Shown: positions 1-9,922, numbered from the stretch's first letter. The stretch is DNA of 64,000 bases from an uncultured Neptuniibacter sp. (GCF_947498015.1 NZ_CANMIR010000001.1:124001-188000); one strand, 5' to 3'. Program-made: numbers and translations. The notes: generated by a model not told the origin, from the letters alone.

Positions 1-37
1 TCTATAAATGAGAATATCGAATAGATTCTCTTATAGT

Positions 38-114
38 TGGCGGAACGGACGGGACTCGAACCCGCGACCCCCTGCGTGACAGGCAGGTATTCTAACCAAC
101 TGAACTACCGCTCC
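38..114 (-). tRNA. tRNA-Asp (anticodon GTC)
   Basis: The minus strand folds as a full cloverleaf. It has a GGAGCGG acceptor strand, an anticodon loop CTGTCAC with anticodon GTC, a GGTTCGAGTC T-loop region and an encoded 3' CCA. It lies downstream of hupB on the same strand. No promoter of its own is obvious, so it may be reached by read-through from hupB. Confidence 0.95.
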
Positions 115-116
115 TT

Positions 117-191
117 AACGGGATTTGAACCCGCGACCTTCAGCTTCACAGAAGAGAAGGTCGGGTAGTTCCTGACAGAACTACCACTCCC
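117..191 (-). pseudogene. Degenerate tRNA-like sequence (decayed tRNA-Asp copy?)
   Basis: Immediately upstream of tRNA-Asp, this minus-strand stretch begins GGAGTGGTAGTTC, as tRNA-Asp does with one change. It ends with an intact T-arm-like segment (GGTCGCGGGTTCAAATCCCG). The middle does not make a normal anticodon arm; instead it forms a hairpin with CGACCTTC/GAAGGTCG arms. The 3' acceptor strand (TTAAGGAG) cannot pair with the 5' end and there is no CCA. It is most simply a decayed tandem duplicate of the neighbouring tRNA; a structured spacer RNA is the alternative. Confidence 0.45.
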
Positions 192-193
192 AA

Positions 194-225
194 AAGTAAG
201 ATCGTGACGCGATCAGATCTTACTT
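194..225 (-). terminator. Hairpin at the end of hupB
   Basis: A perfect 10-bp inverted repeat (AAGTAAGATC / GATCTTACTT) contains the hupB stop codon in one arm. On the minus strand it is followed by TTTTGGG. It could be a weak terminator or a 3' stabilising stem ahead of the tRNA region. Confidence 0.5.
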
Positions 226-495
226 ATTAACTGCGTCTTTCAGAGCCTTACCAGGCTTGAAAGTTGGCAGAGTAGCAGCAGCAATCTCAATTGGCTTGCC
301 AGTCTGCGGGTTTCGACCTGTACGAGCTGCACGCTCTTTTACAGAAAATGTACCGAAACCTACAAGTGCAACAGAATCTCCACTCTGTAGTGCACCAGTT
401 ACCGCTTCCAGTGTAGCATCAAGCGCGCGACCCGCGGCTGCTTTTGGAATGTCGGCTGAAGCTGCGATAGCGTCGATCAGTTCAGACTTATTCAC
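220..495 (-). CDS. hupB: DNA-binding protein HU-beta
   Basis: This 91-residue protein matches HU-beta along its whole length (usual length 90). HU is a nucleoid-associated protein that binds and bends DNA as a dimer. The arm carries the RNPQTG turn with the DNA-intercalating proline at residue 63, and the GFGTF core strand is at 46-50. A longer reading frame extends upstream, but the GTG at 495 is chosen because AAGGGG lies just before it and translation then begins [10 protein letters not shown], as in the family. It follows lon in the usual lon-hupB order and has its own sigma-70 promoter. Confidence 0.95.
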   Translation of the reverse strand: MNKSELIDAIAASADIPKAAAGRALDATLEAVTGALQSGDSVALVGFGTFSVKERAARTGRNPQTGKPIEIAAATLPTFKPGKALKDAVNK

Positions 496-564
496 GTTGT
501 TCCCCTTTAATAGATCGTTATTTTTAGTTGTTCCGTTATCCATGCCCAGCAAGATGGTCAGGCA

Positions 565-594
565 TTTATACCAAGGGGTAGAAAGGAGTGTCAA
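565..594 (-). promoter_or_regulatory. Sigma-70 promoter of hupB
   Basis: On the minus strand, TTGACA (594-589) is separated by 18 bp from TATAAA (570-565). This is close to consensus and about 60 nt upstream of the hupB start. The -35 box lies in the loop of a 12-bp inverted repeat (575-619). Confidence 0.75.
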
Positions 595-619
595 GATAAC
601 TTAACCACCTTTCTACCCC
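575..619 (-). repeat. 12-bp inverted repeat between lon and hupB
   Basis: GGGGTAGAAAGG at 575-586 and CCTTTCTACCCC at 608-619 are perfect inverted arms with a 21-nt loop. The stem lies 10 nt downstream of the lon stop codon and its loop holds the hupB -35 element. It may terminate lon, act as an operator for hupB, or both. There is no T-tract. Confidence 0.6.
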
Positions 620-628
620 TGATGAATA

Positions 629-3055
629 CTAATGTGGCTTTATTTGCTCAGGCTCAGTATTTCCTGATTTATCCTTAGAAGACACCACTTCTTTTTCATC
701 TTTGTCAATTGGTTTGGGTTGATATTTCAGCGCAATCTCAAGCACCTCATCAATCCACTTAACCGCTTTTATATCGAGATCTGCCTTAATATTATCCGGA
801 ATTTCTTTTAAATCGCGCTCATTCTCTTTTGGAATGATGACGGTTTTAATTCCACCACGGTGTGCTGCTAACAGCTTTTCCTTCAAACCACCGATCGGTA
901 ATACCTGGCCTCGAAGTGTGATTTCACCCGTCATTGCAACATCTGCACGCACCGGAATCTCGGTTAACACTGAGACTAAAGCAGTACACATTCCTATGCC
1001 TGCACTTGGACCATCTTTCGGTGTAGCCCCTTCAGGAACGTGAATATGAATATCCTGCTTCTCGTGAAAGTCACGTGGAACACCAAGAGAATCTGCACGA
1101 TTTCGGACAACCGTCAGGGCAGCCTGAATCGACTCTTTCATCACATCGCCCAGGCTACCGGTTGTCACTTGACGCCCCTTACCTGGAACTACCGCAGTCT
1201 CAATACTTAGGATATCCCCGCCAACCTGAGTCCAGGCCAAGCCAGTTACAAGACCGATCTGATCCTGCTCTTCAGCGATTCCGAAGTTGTGTTTACGGAC
1301 TCCACTGTATTTTTCCAGCTGATCTGCATCGATTACAACAGGCTTATCCGCAGCATCCGCTAGAGCTAGCTCTTTCACGACCTTTCGGCAGATCTTCGCA
1401 ATCTCACGCTCAAGGCCACGAACACCGGCCTCACGGGTATAATAACGAATCAAGCCAGTAATCGCACTATCTGCAATCTCGACTTCGCCTGTTTTCAAGC
1501 CATTATTTTTAAACTGTTTATCAACAAGGTAGTTACGAGCGATATTCAACTTTTCATCTTCGGTATACCCCGGAATCCGGATAATCTCCATACGATCCAG
1601 CAGAGGCCCGGGTATATTCATCGAATTCGATGTACAGACAAACATAACGTCAGAAAGGTCATAATCGACCTCGAGATAATGGTCGTTAAAGCTGTTGTTC
1701 TGCTCAGGATCAAGCACCTCAAGCAGGGCTGAAGCAGGATCACCGCGCTGATCCATTCCCATCTTGTCAATTTCATCGAGCAGGAACAATGGGTTACGCA
1801 CACCAACTTTTGCCATTTTCTGTAAAAGCTTACCTGGCATAGATCCGATGTATGTACGTCTATGACCACGGATCTCCGCCTCATCACGAACCCCGCCAAG
1901 GGCCATTCTCACGTACTCACGGTTCGTCGCACGTGCCACAGACCGCCCCAGAGAAGTTTTACCAACACCAGGAGGACCCACAAGGCACAGGATAGGACCC
2001 TTCAATTTTTTTACACGCTTCTGTACTGCAAGATATTCGAGAATGCGATCTTTCACCTCTTCAAGACCATAATGATCCTGATTTAAGATTTTTTCCGCTC
2101 GCTTCATATCATGTCGTACTTTTGAACGCTTAGCCCAAGGTATCTGAAGCATCCAGTCAATATAGCCACGCACAACGGTTGCTTCAGCTGACATCGGTGA
2201 CATCATTTTCAGCTTGTTGTACTCACTCATGGTTTTATCAAATGCTTCCTGAGGCATTTTAGCTTCAGCGATACGCTTCTTAAGCTCATCCATATCGTTG
2301 GTGCCGGATTCATCCATATCCCCCAACTCTTTCTGGATCGCTTTCATCTGTTCATTCAGATAATACTCACGCTGACTCTTTTCCATCTGTTTCTTAACCC
2401 GGCCGCGGATACGCTTCTCCACTTCAACCAGATCAATTTCAGACTCCATCAGAGCCATCAGATGTTCAAGACGTTCTTTGTTGCATAACATCTCAAGAAT
2501 CTGCTGCTTCTCTTCGAGCTTAAGAGACATATGCGCAGCAATCGTATCAGCCAGACGGCCAACTTCATCAATATTCTGAAGGGATGACAACACTTCAGAA
2601 GGGATCTTTTTATTCACCTGCACAAAGCGTTCAAACTGCTCAAGCACAGTTCGCTTGTAGAGTTCTTCCTCCGCTTCGTTCAACTCTTCGATCTGAAGCT
2701 GGGAGGCCTGAGCGGTAAAGAAGCCCTCCTCCACTTTCAGACTTTCAATGGTAGCTCGATAATCACCCTCTACCAGTACTTTCACTGTCCCATCTGGAAG
2801 CTTGAGCATCTGTAGAACGCTCGCAACAGTGCCTACATTGAACAGATCTTCAGCCGTTGGCTCATCATCTGATGCATTCTTCTGAGCGACCAGGAGAATC
2901 TCTTTTTCACCTGACATGGCTGCTTCAAGAGCGTCGATAGACTTTTCTCTACCTACAAATAGAGGGATTACCATATGTGGATACACCACAACATCCCTCA
3001 GAGGTAATACGGGTAACTCAAGCAGTTGAGTTTGAGTGTCTTCATGTTGCGTCAT
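629..3055 (-). CDS. lon: ATP-dependent protease Lon (La)
   Basis: This 808-residue cytoplasmic serine protease degrades misfolded and regulatory proteins using ATP. It has the N-terminal LON substrate domain ([20 protein letters not shown] near residue 14-33), a central coiled coil, an AAA+ module with Walker A GPPGVGKT near 360, and the C-terminal peptidase domain. That domain has catalytic Ser in PKDGPSAG near 683 and catalytic Lys in [10 protein letters not shown] near 726. The length is typical for the family (about 780-810). It is preceded by a sigma-32-like promoter and followed by hupB. Confidence 0.98.
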   Translation of the reverse strand: MTQHEDTQTQLLELPVLPLRDVVVYPHMVIPLFVGREKSIDALEAAMSGEKEILLVAQKNASDDEPTAEDLFNVGTVASVLQMLKLPDGTVKVLVEGDYRATIESLKVEEGFFTAQASQLQIEELNEAEEELYKRTVLEQFERFVQVNKKIPSEVLSSLQNIDEVGRLADTIAAHMSLKLEEKQQILEMLCNKERLEHLMALMESEIDLVEVEKRIRGRVKKQMEKSQREYYLNEQMKAIQKELGDMDESGTNDMDELKKRIAEAKMPQEAFDKTMSEYNKLKMMSPMSAEATVVRGYIDWMLQIPWAKRSKVRHDMKRAEKILNQDHYGLEEVKDRILEYLAVQKRVKKLKGPILCLVGPPGVGKTSLGRSVARATNREYVRMALGGVRDEAEIRGHRRTYIGSMPGKLLQKMAKVGVRNPLFLLDEIDKMGMDQRGDPASALLEVLDPEQNNSFNDHYLEVDYDLSDVMFVCTSNSMNIPGPLLDRMEIIRIPGYTEDEKLNIARNYLVDKQFKNNGLKTGEVEIADSAITGLIRYYTREAGVRGLEREIAKICRKVVKELALADAADKPVVIDADQLEKYSGVRKHNFGIAEEQDQIGLVTGLAWTQVGGDILSIETAVVPGKGRQVTTGSLGDVMKESIQAALTVVRNRADSLGVPRDFHEKQDIHIHVPEGATPKDGPSAGIGMCTALVSVLTEIPVRADVAMTGEITLRGQVLPIGGLKEKLLAAHRGGIKTVIIPKENERDLKEIPDNIKADLDIKAVKWIDEVLEIALKYQPKPIDKDEKEVVSSKDKSGNTEPEQIKPH

Positions 3056-3125
3056 GATGCAAAAGCCTCATCAAACCGGTCCGCGATGCACTGCGGAGAA
3101 ATTCAAAAAATACACGATTCTGGTT

Positions 3126-3153
3126 ACATGGGGGCCATATCCCCAAATGCAAC
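3126..3153 (-). promoter_or_regulatory. Sigma-32-like heat-shock promoter of lon
   Basis: On the minus strand, GTTGCAT (3153-3147) is followed after 13 bp by CCCCATGT (3133-3126). The second box matches the sigma-32 -10 consensus CCCCATNT exactly and the spacing is right; the -35 box is imperfect. It would start transcription about 60 nt before lon, which is heat-shock controlled in E. coli. Confidence 0.65.
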
Positions 3154-3243
3154 CGATATGAAACAAAAAAATGCTTTCGTATGGGAGTTACTATTCTTTT
3201 TGCGGGAGTCTTTAAGCTTATAGCAGTATCTATTTCCTCAGAC

Positions 3244-3274
3244 AATTAAAAAAGGGGAAATAACATTCCCCTTT
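3244..3274 (-). terminator. Rho-independent terminator of nfuA
   Basis: On the minus strand, AAAGGGGAA and TTCCCCTTT form a stem followed by a T run, 20-50 nt after the nfuA stop codon. Confidence 0.8.
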
Positions 3275-3295
3275 CTTGTACAGGTAAGCATAAGG

Positions 3296-3889
3296 CTACT
3301 TGTAATAGGCCTGATCGGTCACACTATGGTCGGTGATATCTCTTACACCAATCACTGACTCAATTCGCTCAACCAACGTTGCTTCAACACCATCTTTAAG
3401 CGTCATATCAACAGCACTACAACCCTGACAGCCACCACCAAATTGCAACACCGCAATATGCCCATTCTCCTCTTCAACCACTTCCATCAACTTAACCTCA
3501 CCGCCATGTGATGCAAGACCTGGATTGACTTCAGAATAGAGAATGTAGTTTATCTGTTCTTCCACCGGACTATCAGCTGATACCTTAGGCACTTTTGCAT
3601 TTGGTGCTTTAATGGTGAGCTGCCCACCCATACGGTCTTTTGCAAAATCGACCAATGCCTCTTCGAGATATGGGACACTCGTGTTTTCAATGTAAAAACG
3701 AAGCGTCGGTAGCTCCAGAATCTCATCATCTTCGATCACTTCATCTGGTCGACAGTACGCCAGGCAAGTTTCAGCATAAGACGTACCAGGCTGAGTAACA
3801 AACATGCGTACAGCCATGCCTTCAACATCCTGCTTTGACAGGAGTTCAACTAAATATTCTTCTGCCGTTTCAGTGACGGTAATGTTCAT
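3296..3889 (-). CDS. nfuA: Fe-S biogenesis protein NfuA
   Basis: This 197-residue protein has the two-part NfuA layout: a degenerate A-type (HesB-like) domain at about 1-95 and a NifU C-terminal domain at about 110-190. The domain carries the CxxC cluster ligands Cys154 and Cys157 in [12 protein letters not shown]. NfuA carries a [4Fe-4S] cluster at the dimer interface to targets such as lipoyl synthase, whose gene (lipA) is at the far end of this window. The length is normal (E. coli 191). It stands alone with its own terminator. Confidence 0.96.
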   Translation of the reverse strand: MNITVTETAEEYLVELLSKQDVEGMAVRMFVTQPGTSYAETCLAYCRPDEVIEDDEILELPTLRFYIENTSVPYLEEALVDFAKDRMGGQLTIKAPNAKVPKVSADSPVEEQINYILYSEVNPGLASHGGEVKLMEVVEEENGHIAVLQFGGGCQGCSAVDMTLKDGVEATLVERIESVIGVRDITDHSVTDQAYYK

Positions 3890-4078
3890 ACTTTGCCCTG
3901 TAATAAATAGCTCAAAATAATCTTGCTAATAGGATACACTCAAAATAATCCCGAGTAAATTGATCAACTATTAAACAACAAACTTAGTTTTTAAGAAGCG
4001 CGTCAACCTGACAACCCTCTCAAATCCCCACACAGGGTCATATTTTCTGCTAGAATCTCGCTTTTTGTCGTAGCTAAT

Positions 4079-5407
4079 ATGCCTGTACTCAGCCGTCAAA
4101 AAACCATTCTGGCAATCGGCCTGCCGATTATTGCGGGGATGCTATCTCAAAGCGTATTGAATCTGATCGATGCAGCCCTTGTTGGTCAACTAGGTGAGGC
4201 CTCACTAGCGGGCGTTGGAATTGGAAGCTACGCCAATTTTGTCGTCATCAGTCTTATTCTGGGAATTTCCTCTGCTGTACAGACTCTGGTAGCCCGCCAT
4301 CGCGGGGCGGGTGATTTAAAATATGCGGCTACCCCTGTTAACTGGGGCGTTCTCCTTTCTTTTCTAATCGCATTGCCACTGAGTGTTTTATTTATCAGCT
4401 ATTCAGAAAGCATTGTCAGCACCATGTCTGATAATTCTGCTGTACAAGATATTGCTGCGTCCTATTTCGATTACCGTACCATCGCAATGCTTGCCGTGGG
4501 CCTGAACTTATCATTCAGAGGTTGGTGGAATGGAACAAAACGCCCGGTCATTTATTTTAAAGTTCTCCTCTTCACACACCTTCTGAATGTCATTGTCAGT
4601 TATTGTCTGATCTTTGGTGAATTTGGGCTACCTCGCTTAGGAGCTCCCGGAGCAGGACTCGGTAGCGCCATCGCGCTTTATTCCGGCGCCATACTCAATG
4701 CAATTCTGGTCTACAGAGATGCTAAGACTGAGGGATTACTGCAGTTCAATTTAACCCGGCCTTATGCCCTACGCCGCGTAATCAGACTCGCGCTGCCACA
4801 CTCCCTGCAACAGCTATTCCTCTCCCTGGCGATCTGTATTCTTATCTGGATCATCGGACAACTCGGCACAGATGAACAAGCGATAGCTCATGTACTGATA
4901 AACCTGTCACTTTTTTTAATCTTGCCAGCCGTCGGTCTTGGCGTAGCCTCAACATCACTCGTCAGCCATGCCCTCGGAGAAGGTAGCCTGCAAGAGGCCA
5001 AACGATGGGGCTGGGATGTGGTTAAAACAGCCATGGGGGTTATGCTATTTCTCAGCCTACCACTCTGGCTATTCCCTGAAATAATCCTAAGTATATTTCT
5101 GCAATCAACCAGCTTGATAGAACAAGCCTCTCTACCCCTTCAGTTAACTGCATTAGCGATCTCTCTGGACGCAGCTGCGATCGTGCTGACCCAATCACTG
5201 TTAGGGGTGGGCGCCAATAAAACAGTTTTAATGATTTCAACAATTGGCCAATGGGCATTCTTCCTGCCTTTAGCCTGGTTATTTGGACCCGTTCTCGGCT
5301 TTGGCTTACTGGGAATTTGGATCGTTCAGGTTATTCACAGATCACTCTCTTCTGTAATTTTTGTCCGAATCTGGTCACAACAACACTGGCAGAAAATTAA
5401 AGTTTAA
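4079..5407 (+). CDS. MATE family multidrug exporter (DinF/NorM-like)
   Basis: This 442-residue inner-membrane protein has about 12 hydrophobic segments. It begins with the MATE pattern GLPIIAGMLSQSVLNLIDAA (about 14-33) and the duplicated LVGQLG-type turn. MATE proteins export cationic drugs or metabolites in exchange for Na+ or H+. The substrate cannot be read from the sequence. The start ATG lies directly after a TATTTTCTGCTAGAAT-type promoter region; the ribosome site is weak. Confidence 0.9.
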   Translation: MPVLSRQKTILAIGLPIIAGMLSQSVLNLIDAALVGQLGEASLAGVGIGSYANFVVISLILGISSAVQTLVARHRGAGDLKYAATPVNWGVLLSFLIALPLSVLFISYSESIVSTMSDNSAVQDIAASYFDYRTIAMLAVGLNLSFRGWWNGTKRPVIYFKVLLFTHLLNVIVSYCLIFGEFGLPRLGAPGAGLGSAIALYSGAILNAILVYRDAKTEGLLQFNLTRPYALRRVIRLALPHSLQQLFLSLAICILIWIIGQLGTDEQAIAHVLINLSLFLILPAVGLGVASTSLVSHALGEGSLQEAKRWGWDVVKTAMGVMLFLSLPLWLFPEIILSIFLQSTSLIEQASLPLQLTALAISLDAAAIVLTQSLLGVGANKTVLMISTIGQWAFFLPLAWLFGPVLGFGLLGIWIVQVIHRSLSSVIFVRIWSQQHWQKIKV

Positions 5408-5487
5408 GATTCTTTAGATAACCACTGGAATTGAATCTCAATCAGAGATATTGGTATATTGGTTTAAACACTTGCAGGGATATATAA

Positions 5488-6666
5488 ATGGCTGATCAGT
5501 CACTGGTTTTTTCATTCTTCTTGATCTTCACCGGTGCAGCTATTGTTGCCTCACTAGCTTTGTACACTCGTCAACCCCTCCTAGTCGCATACATTGCTCT
5601 GGGCGCCCTGTTAGGCCCCTATGGCATGACGATGGTTTCAGACACACAACTACTCTCTGAGATCTCACATATAGGTATTATCTTTTTGCTGTTTCTGCTC
5701 GGACTGGATATGCAACCGTCCCATCTGCTGCATATGCTGAAAAAAGCCACTTTGGTGGCAATAGGTAGTTCGTTAATCTTTTTTGCATTGGGCTACTTTG
5801 TCGGGCTGGCATTCGGTTACACCCAAACTGAGAACATGATCATCGGTATAGCCGTTATGTTCTCCAGTACCATCATCGGCATAAAACTGCTTCCCACTAC
5901 AGTGCTGCACCACCGCCATACTGGGGAGCTGGTCGTAGGACTTCTTCTGTTACAGGATATTATCGCCATTATGGTTCTGCTGTTTCTTTACAGCGGAACA
6001 GGTGAAGGTAGCAGTAGTGATGCGATGGCGCAATTTGCAAAAACTGTTGCAGCACTTCCCATCATCATTCTGGGCGCATTTGTATTTGTGAAGTATGTAT
6101 TACTGAAACTGATTCAAAAATTTGACCGGTTCCATGAGTACATTTTTCTCTTAGCCATTGGCTGGTGTCTGGGCTTAGCTGAAATTGCTAACCTGTCGGG
6201 TCTCTCTGCTGAAATAGGTGCTTTCGTCGCTGGCGTATCGATCGCGACCAGCCCGATAGCGCAATATATCGCAACCAGCCTCAAGCCTCTGCGAGACTTT
6301 TTCCTGATTCTGTTTTTCTTCTCTATTGGGGCCAGTTTCAATCTGGGACTGGTAGGAGAGATCGCTGTTCCAGCGGTAATCCTTGCGCTGCTTGTGCTGA
6401 TCGTGAAACCTGTTGTGTTCCGCTTTTTACTCAGTCGAATCAGTGAATCACCATCTCTTGGATGGGAGGTTGGATTTCGATTAGGGCAGATCAGTGAGTT
6501 TTCACTCCTGATAGCCTATATCGCCACAAGTGCTTTAATGATCGGTGAAGAGGCCTCACATGTCATTCAAGCCACTGCCATCCTAACCTTCCTTCTTTCA
6601 AGCTATGTAGTGATCTTCAACTTCCCATCGCCTATAGCCGTTTCAGACAAACTAAGACGAGATTGA
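5488..6666 (+). CDS. CPA2 family cation:proton antiporter
   Basis: This 392-residue membrane protein has about 12 segments and matches the Na+/H+ exchanger domain of the KefB/CPA2 group. Features include GLDMQPSHL at about 72-80, SSTIIGIKLL at about 127-136 and LSGLSAEIGAFVAGV at about 237-251. It lacks the C-terminal TrkA-N nucleotide-binding domain of KefB/KefC, so it is a short antiporter. It converges on, and overlaps by 15 bp, the downstream minus-strand gene. Confidence 0.9.
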   Translation: MADQSLVFSFFLIFTGAAIVASLALYTRQPLLVAYIALGALLGPYGMTMVSDTQLLSEISHIGIIFLLFLLGLDMQPSHLLHMLKKATLVAIGSSLIFFALGYFVGLAFGYTQTENMIIGIAVMFSSTIIGIKLLPTTVLHHRHTGELVVGLLLLQDIIAIMVLLFLYSGTGEGSSSDAMAQFAKTVAALPIIILGAFVFVKYVLLKLIQKFDRFHEYIFLLAIGWCLGLAEIANLSGLSAEIGAFVAGVSIATSPIAQYIATSLKPLRDFFLILFFFSIGASFNLGLVGEIAVPAVILALLVLIVKPVVFRFLLSRISESPSLGWEVGFRLGQISEFSLLIAYIATSALMIGEEASHVIQATAILTFLLSSYVVIFNFPSPIAVSDKLRRD

Positions 6667-7653
6667 TCCGCACCAATCAATATTACGGCGATCCCATAGC
6701 TGGCGAGCTTTATTAAGCAGCCCTTTTGGATCGCCCTCCTCTCCCAACAGTCTGAGCACTACCGCCATCGTTGAGATAATAGCCTGTACACCATATTCAT
6801 GCGTTGACTCACCCCTCCACACTTGCACCAGCACCTGTGGATCCAACTGTTCCTCTTTTACAAAGCGTTTTTCAACAACACGCTGCCATTCATATTCGTT
6901 CAAGACCTCTCCCTCCACCCATTGAAGCAAGCATTCAGCATCTGGTCTTATCTCTGCCTCCCCTCCGTCCCCTTTCATTGTCAGGTTACGTTGAATACCG
7001 AGCAACTGAGCTGCTTTCTGATGCATCGGGCCATAGGGTGGATGGAATACTCCATCTATACTTGCAGGCGCCTGAGCAGGATTGAGCATTCGACAGAGCG
7101 TATGCACAGGTGATCTGAGCCCAAGTACAGGCCTAAGCTGAATAATGTCACCCAATGGCGGGCAAAAACTATCAACCGACATATAAGCAAAATTTATCCG
7201 TTCAAGCTCCGTTTCAACCCGTGCCCAGGAATCACAAGGTGTCAGACTGAATAGCGACAACATATCCTCTACATAGATCCGCCCCGGAGTATGGCCTTTA
7301 GAACCATGCATAAATATTCGATAACCATGGCTTGCCAGGCAGAATGCTACTAACAGAAACCAGGTATGACGTCGTTTTTTGCCAGCATAGGTTGACCAGT
7401 CAAGATCTACATGGATCTCTCTCCCCACTGCATACCGGCTTTTCACTGCATCAGCAAAGCCTGCCAGCTCCTCGGGTGCTTCCTCTTTAACACGCAACAG
7501 CATCAGAAAAGCGCCTAACTGCTCGGGTCGCACCTGCCCATCCAGGATCATACCCATCGCTTCCTCAGCCTCTGCTCGACTTAATGAACGGGTACCATTC
7601 TTTCCTTTCCCCAGAATACGTACAAAAGGGGCGAATTTATGCTCTTCAATCAT
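6652..7653 (-). CDS. TrpD2/YbiB-like glycosyl transferase-fold protein
   Basis: This 333-residue protein resembles the anthranilate phosphoribosyltransferase-like TrpD2/YbiB family. It has an N-terminal helical domain with AEEAMGMILDGQVRPEQLGA at about 28-47 (as in TrpD), then a DLDWSTYAGKKRRH region where TrpD has its phosphate-binding loop. The E. coli relative YbiB binds DNA and is not a tryptophan enzyme, and no trp genes are nearby, so anthranilate activity is unlikely. Its 3' end overlaps the antiporter gene. Confidence 0.8.
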   Translation of the reverse strand: MIEEHKFAPFVRILGKGKNGTRSLSRAEAEEAMGMILDGQVRPEQLGAFLMLLRVKEEAPEELAGFADAVKSRYAVGREIHVDLDWSTYAGKKRRHTWFLLVAFCLASHGYRIFMHGSKGHTPGRIYVEDMLSLFSLTPCDSWARVETELERINFAYMSVDSFCPPLGDIIQLRPVLGLRSPVHTLCRMLNPAQAPASIDGVFHPPYGPMHQKAAQLLGIQRNLTMKGDGGEAEIRPDAECLLQWVEGEVLNEYEWQRVVEKRFVKEEQLDPQVLVQVWRGESTHEYGVQAIISTMAVVLRLLGEEGDPKGLLNKARQLWDRRNIDWCGSISS

Positions 7654-7727
7654 GGGTAGAATTAACCTTGTCCTTAGCTTAAGGAATCAATAGAGTAACG
7701 GCTTATCATCATCGGATATCAAGTTTA

Positions 7728-8498
7728 ATGAAATCACACCCTCATCAGCTACATCTTTTTTTAAATGCGTTAGCCTATTTCACACGCATTAAGGTACCTG
7801 AGTGGGTTGAATTCTCTGTAGAGAATCAGGCAAATTCACTAAAGTATCTACCCTGGGTCGGCCTTATCGTCGGCCTACTATCAGCGACGGCCTATATTCT
7901 TTGCTCATTCCTGTTTACTCACGAAATTGCCATTATCTTAGCGATGGTAACCTGCATATTGATTACCGGTGCGCTTCATGAAGATGGCTTAGCGGATTGT
8001 TGTGATGGTTTTGGTGGGGGGTGGGATAAGTCGCAGGTCCTCAAAATCATGAAGGACTCACGCATTGGAACCTATGGCACCCTGAGCCTAATTGCAGTAT
8101 TCGCACTGAAGTACCAGTCCCTGTCTTCAATTGAAGATACAGTCAGCATTCTGATCACCGCTCAAGTTATCAGCAGGATATTTCCTCTTTGGATTGTCTC
8201 GCAGAACATTTATGCAGGACGACAGGAACAGAGTAAATCAGCTGAGATAATCAGTCGATTTAATACCTCAGACCTTATGATTGCGAGCATTCCAGGGATC
8301 TTTTGTCTTTTATTACTGCCAATCAGTTTCATAAGCGTTCTATTACCCTGCTTCCTTCTCAATCTGTGGCTTAGTCATTATTTTAAGAAACGGATTGGAG
8401 GCTATACTGGGGACTGCCTGGGTTGCAGCCAGCAACTAACTGAAGTCACCCTCTACCTCTGGATCTGCTTACCACTGTTTACTCCTCTCATTCATTAA
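7728..8498 (+). CDS. cobS: Adenosylcobinamide-GDP ribazoletransferase CobS
   Basis: This 256-residue inner-membrane enzyme joins adenosylcobinamide-GDP to alpha-ribazole in the last assembly steps of vitamin B12. The signature HEDGLADCCDGFGGGWD (84-100) with its metal-binding acidic residues and MKDSRIGTYG just after are clear, followed by several membrane helices. No other cob gene and no cobalamin riboswitch is seen here, so it is an isolated salvage or late-pathway gene. Confidence 0.95.
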   Translation: MKSHPHQLHLFLNALAYFTRIKVPEWVEFSVENQANSLKYLPWVGLIVGLLSATAYILCSFLFTHEIAIILAMVTCILITGALHEDGLADCCDGFGGGWDKSQVLKIMKDSRIGTYGTLSLIAVFALKYQSLSSIEDTVSILITAQVISRIFPLWIVSQNIYAGRQEQSKSAEIISRFNTSDLMIASIPGIFCLLLLPISFISVLLPCFLLNLWLSHYFKKRIGGYTGDCLGCSQQLTEVTLYLWICLPLFTPLIH

Positions 8499-8568
8499 CA
8501 CGCGCTCAACTACACTTAAAAGTCCGCTTTCTGATAATATTGCGCCCTAATTCCTCCGGTAGCCCGTT

Positions 8569-9921
8569 ATGAAAAAAAGCAAAAGCCTCTTCGCTCGCCC
8601 TATCAAGTCAAAAAGCAGGTCCAATAAATCTTTCGAGTATCCAGAACTACTAAACATCGAAGGGATGAGCCATGAAGGACGTGGTATTGCGAAGCACGAA
8701 GGCAAAACCATTTTCGTCGCCGGAGCCCTACCTGATGAGCAAGTAAAGTATCAGGTCGAGACAAAACACAGGCGTTTTGATGAAGCCACCTGCATAGAAG
8801 TGATAAAAGCTTCTCCAGACAGAACAGACCCTAAATGCAAACATTATGATCAGTGTGGAGGGTGTGACCTCCAACACTATGATCACAATGTACAGATCAC
8901 AACAAAGGAAAAACTGGTACTAGATCAGCTATCCAGATTAGGTAAGTTTTCACCTAAAACGATCGAAAGAGCAATAACCAGCCCTAGTTGGCAGTATCGA
9001 CGCAGCTGCCGTCTCGGTATTAACCAACTCAAACGTGATGGCAGCCCCATTGTTGGTTTTCGCCGGCGCGGCAGCAATAAACTAACATCAATCACAGACT
9101 GCCCCGTACTTGCCGAACCTCTCAACAAAGTTCTTAAGGGCTTACCACCGCTTCTAGAATCTGCAGAGTCCTTCAAAGAGATCACCCATGCCGAACTTAG
9201 CTTAGGTGATCATGAGGGCGCGATGACACTAAGAGTTAAGAAACAACCTTCGAAAGAGCTGTGCGAACAACTCAACACCCTGGCAACTAATCTGGGTTTT
9301 AAACTCTACCTGGATTTTGGCGATCACTCAGAGGCGTTCGAAGAGGAAGCTACACTAGGCTATACCCATCAAACGTCTGGGACGCAGATCCGGTTCCAGC
9401 CTGGTGACTTCATACAGGTTAACGCCAGTGTAAACCAGCAGATGATTGATCGCGCTATCGAGTGGCTCGAACTGACAGAATCCGATCGCGTGCTTGACCT
9501 TTTCAGTGGCATCGGCAATTTCACCCTGCCGATCGCTACCACCGCGGCCTCCGTTGTCGGTGTTGAAGGCGTTGAAGATATGGTTGAACGTTCCAGAGAG
9601 AATGCAGAGCTTAATCAGTTGCCTAACTGTAGTTTCTATCGTGCTGACCTGAGCAAAGACCTCACAGCAATGCCCTGGTATAAACAGGGGTTTAACAAGA
9701 TCCTTCTTGACCCTCCGAGAACGGGCGCATTAGAGATCATCCAACAACTGGAACAGCATAAAGCGGAATATATCCTTTACGTTTCCTGCAACCCCGCCGC
9801 GCTGGCGCGTGATGGCGCAGAACTTATCCGGCAGGGATACACCGCTGAACGCTTTTGTGTGATGGACATGTTTCCACAGACATCACATGTTGAATCGCTC
9901 ATCCTATTCAGAAAAGCCTAA
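8569..9921 (+). CDS. rlmD: 23S rRNA (uracil-1939-C5)-methyltransferase RlmD
   Basis: This 450-residue enzyme uses SAM to methylate U1939 of 23S rRNA. It has an N-terminal TRAM domain (about 25-80), [4Fe-4S] ligands Cys90, Cys96, Cys99 and Cys178, the SAM site VLDLFSGIGNF (308-318), DPPRTG (381-386) and the catalytic Cys407 in YVSCNP. It is slightly longer at the N terminus than E. coli RlmD (433), with a basic tail. It is followed at once by a pseudouridine synthase gene, pairing two RNA-modification genes. Confidence 0.96.
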   Translation: MKKSKSLFARPIKSKSRSNKSFEYPELLNIEGMSHEGRGIAKHEGKTIFVAGALPDEQVKYQVETKHRRFDEATCIEVIKASPDRTDPKCKHYDQCGGCDLQHYDHNVQITTKEKLVLDQLSRLGKFSPKTIERAITSPSWQYRRSCRLGINQLKRDGSPIVGFRRRGSNKLTSITDCPVLAEPLNKVLKGLPPLLESAESFKEITHAELSLGDHEGAMTLRVKKQPSKELCEQLNTLATNLGFKLYLDFGDHSEAFEEEATLGYTHQTSGTQIRFQPGDFIQVNASVNQQMIDRAIEWLELTESDRVLDLFSGIGNFTLPIATTAASVVGVEGVEDMVERSRENAELNQLPNCSFYRADLSKDLTAMPWYKQGFNKILLDPPRTGALEIIQQLEQHKAEYILYVSCNPAALARDGAELIRQGYTAERFCVMDMFPQTSHVESLILFRKA

Positions 9922-9922
9922 T

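Noticed and set aside
117-191. Functional second tRNA (for instance His, from a GTG triplet in the loop)
   Set aside because: No valid anticodon stem or acceptor stem can be formed.
3042-3245. Minus-strand ORF upstream of lon
   Set aside because: It covers the lon promoter and overlaps the lon start in another frame; no motif.
6652-7653. Anthranilate phosphoribosyltransferase (trpD)
   Set aside because: The sequence is of the TrpD2/YbiB type, without trp neighbours.
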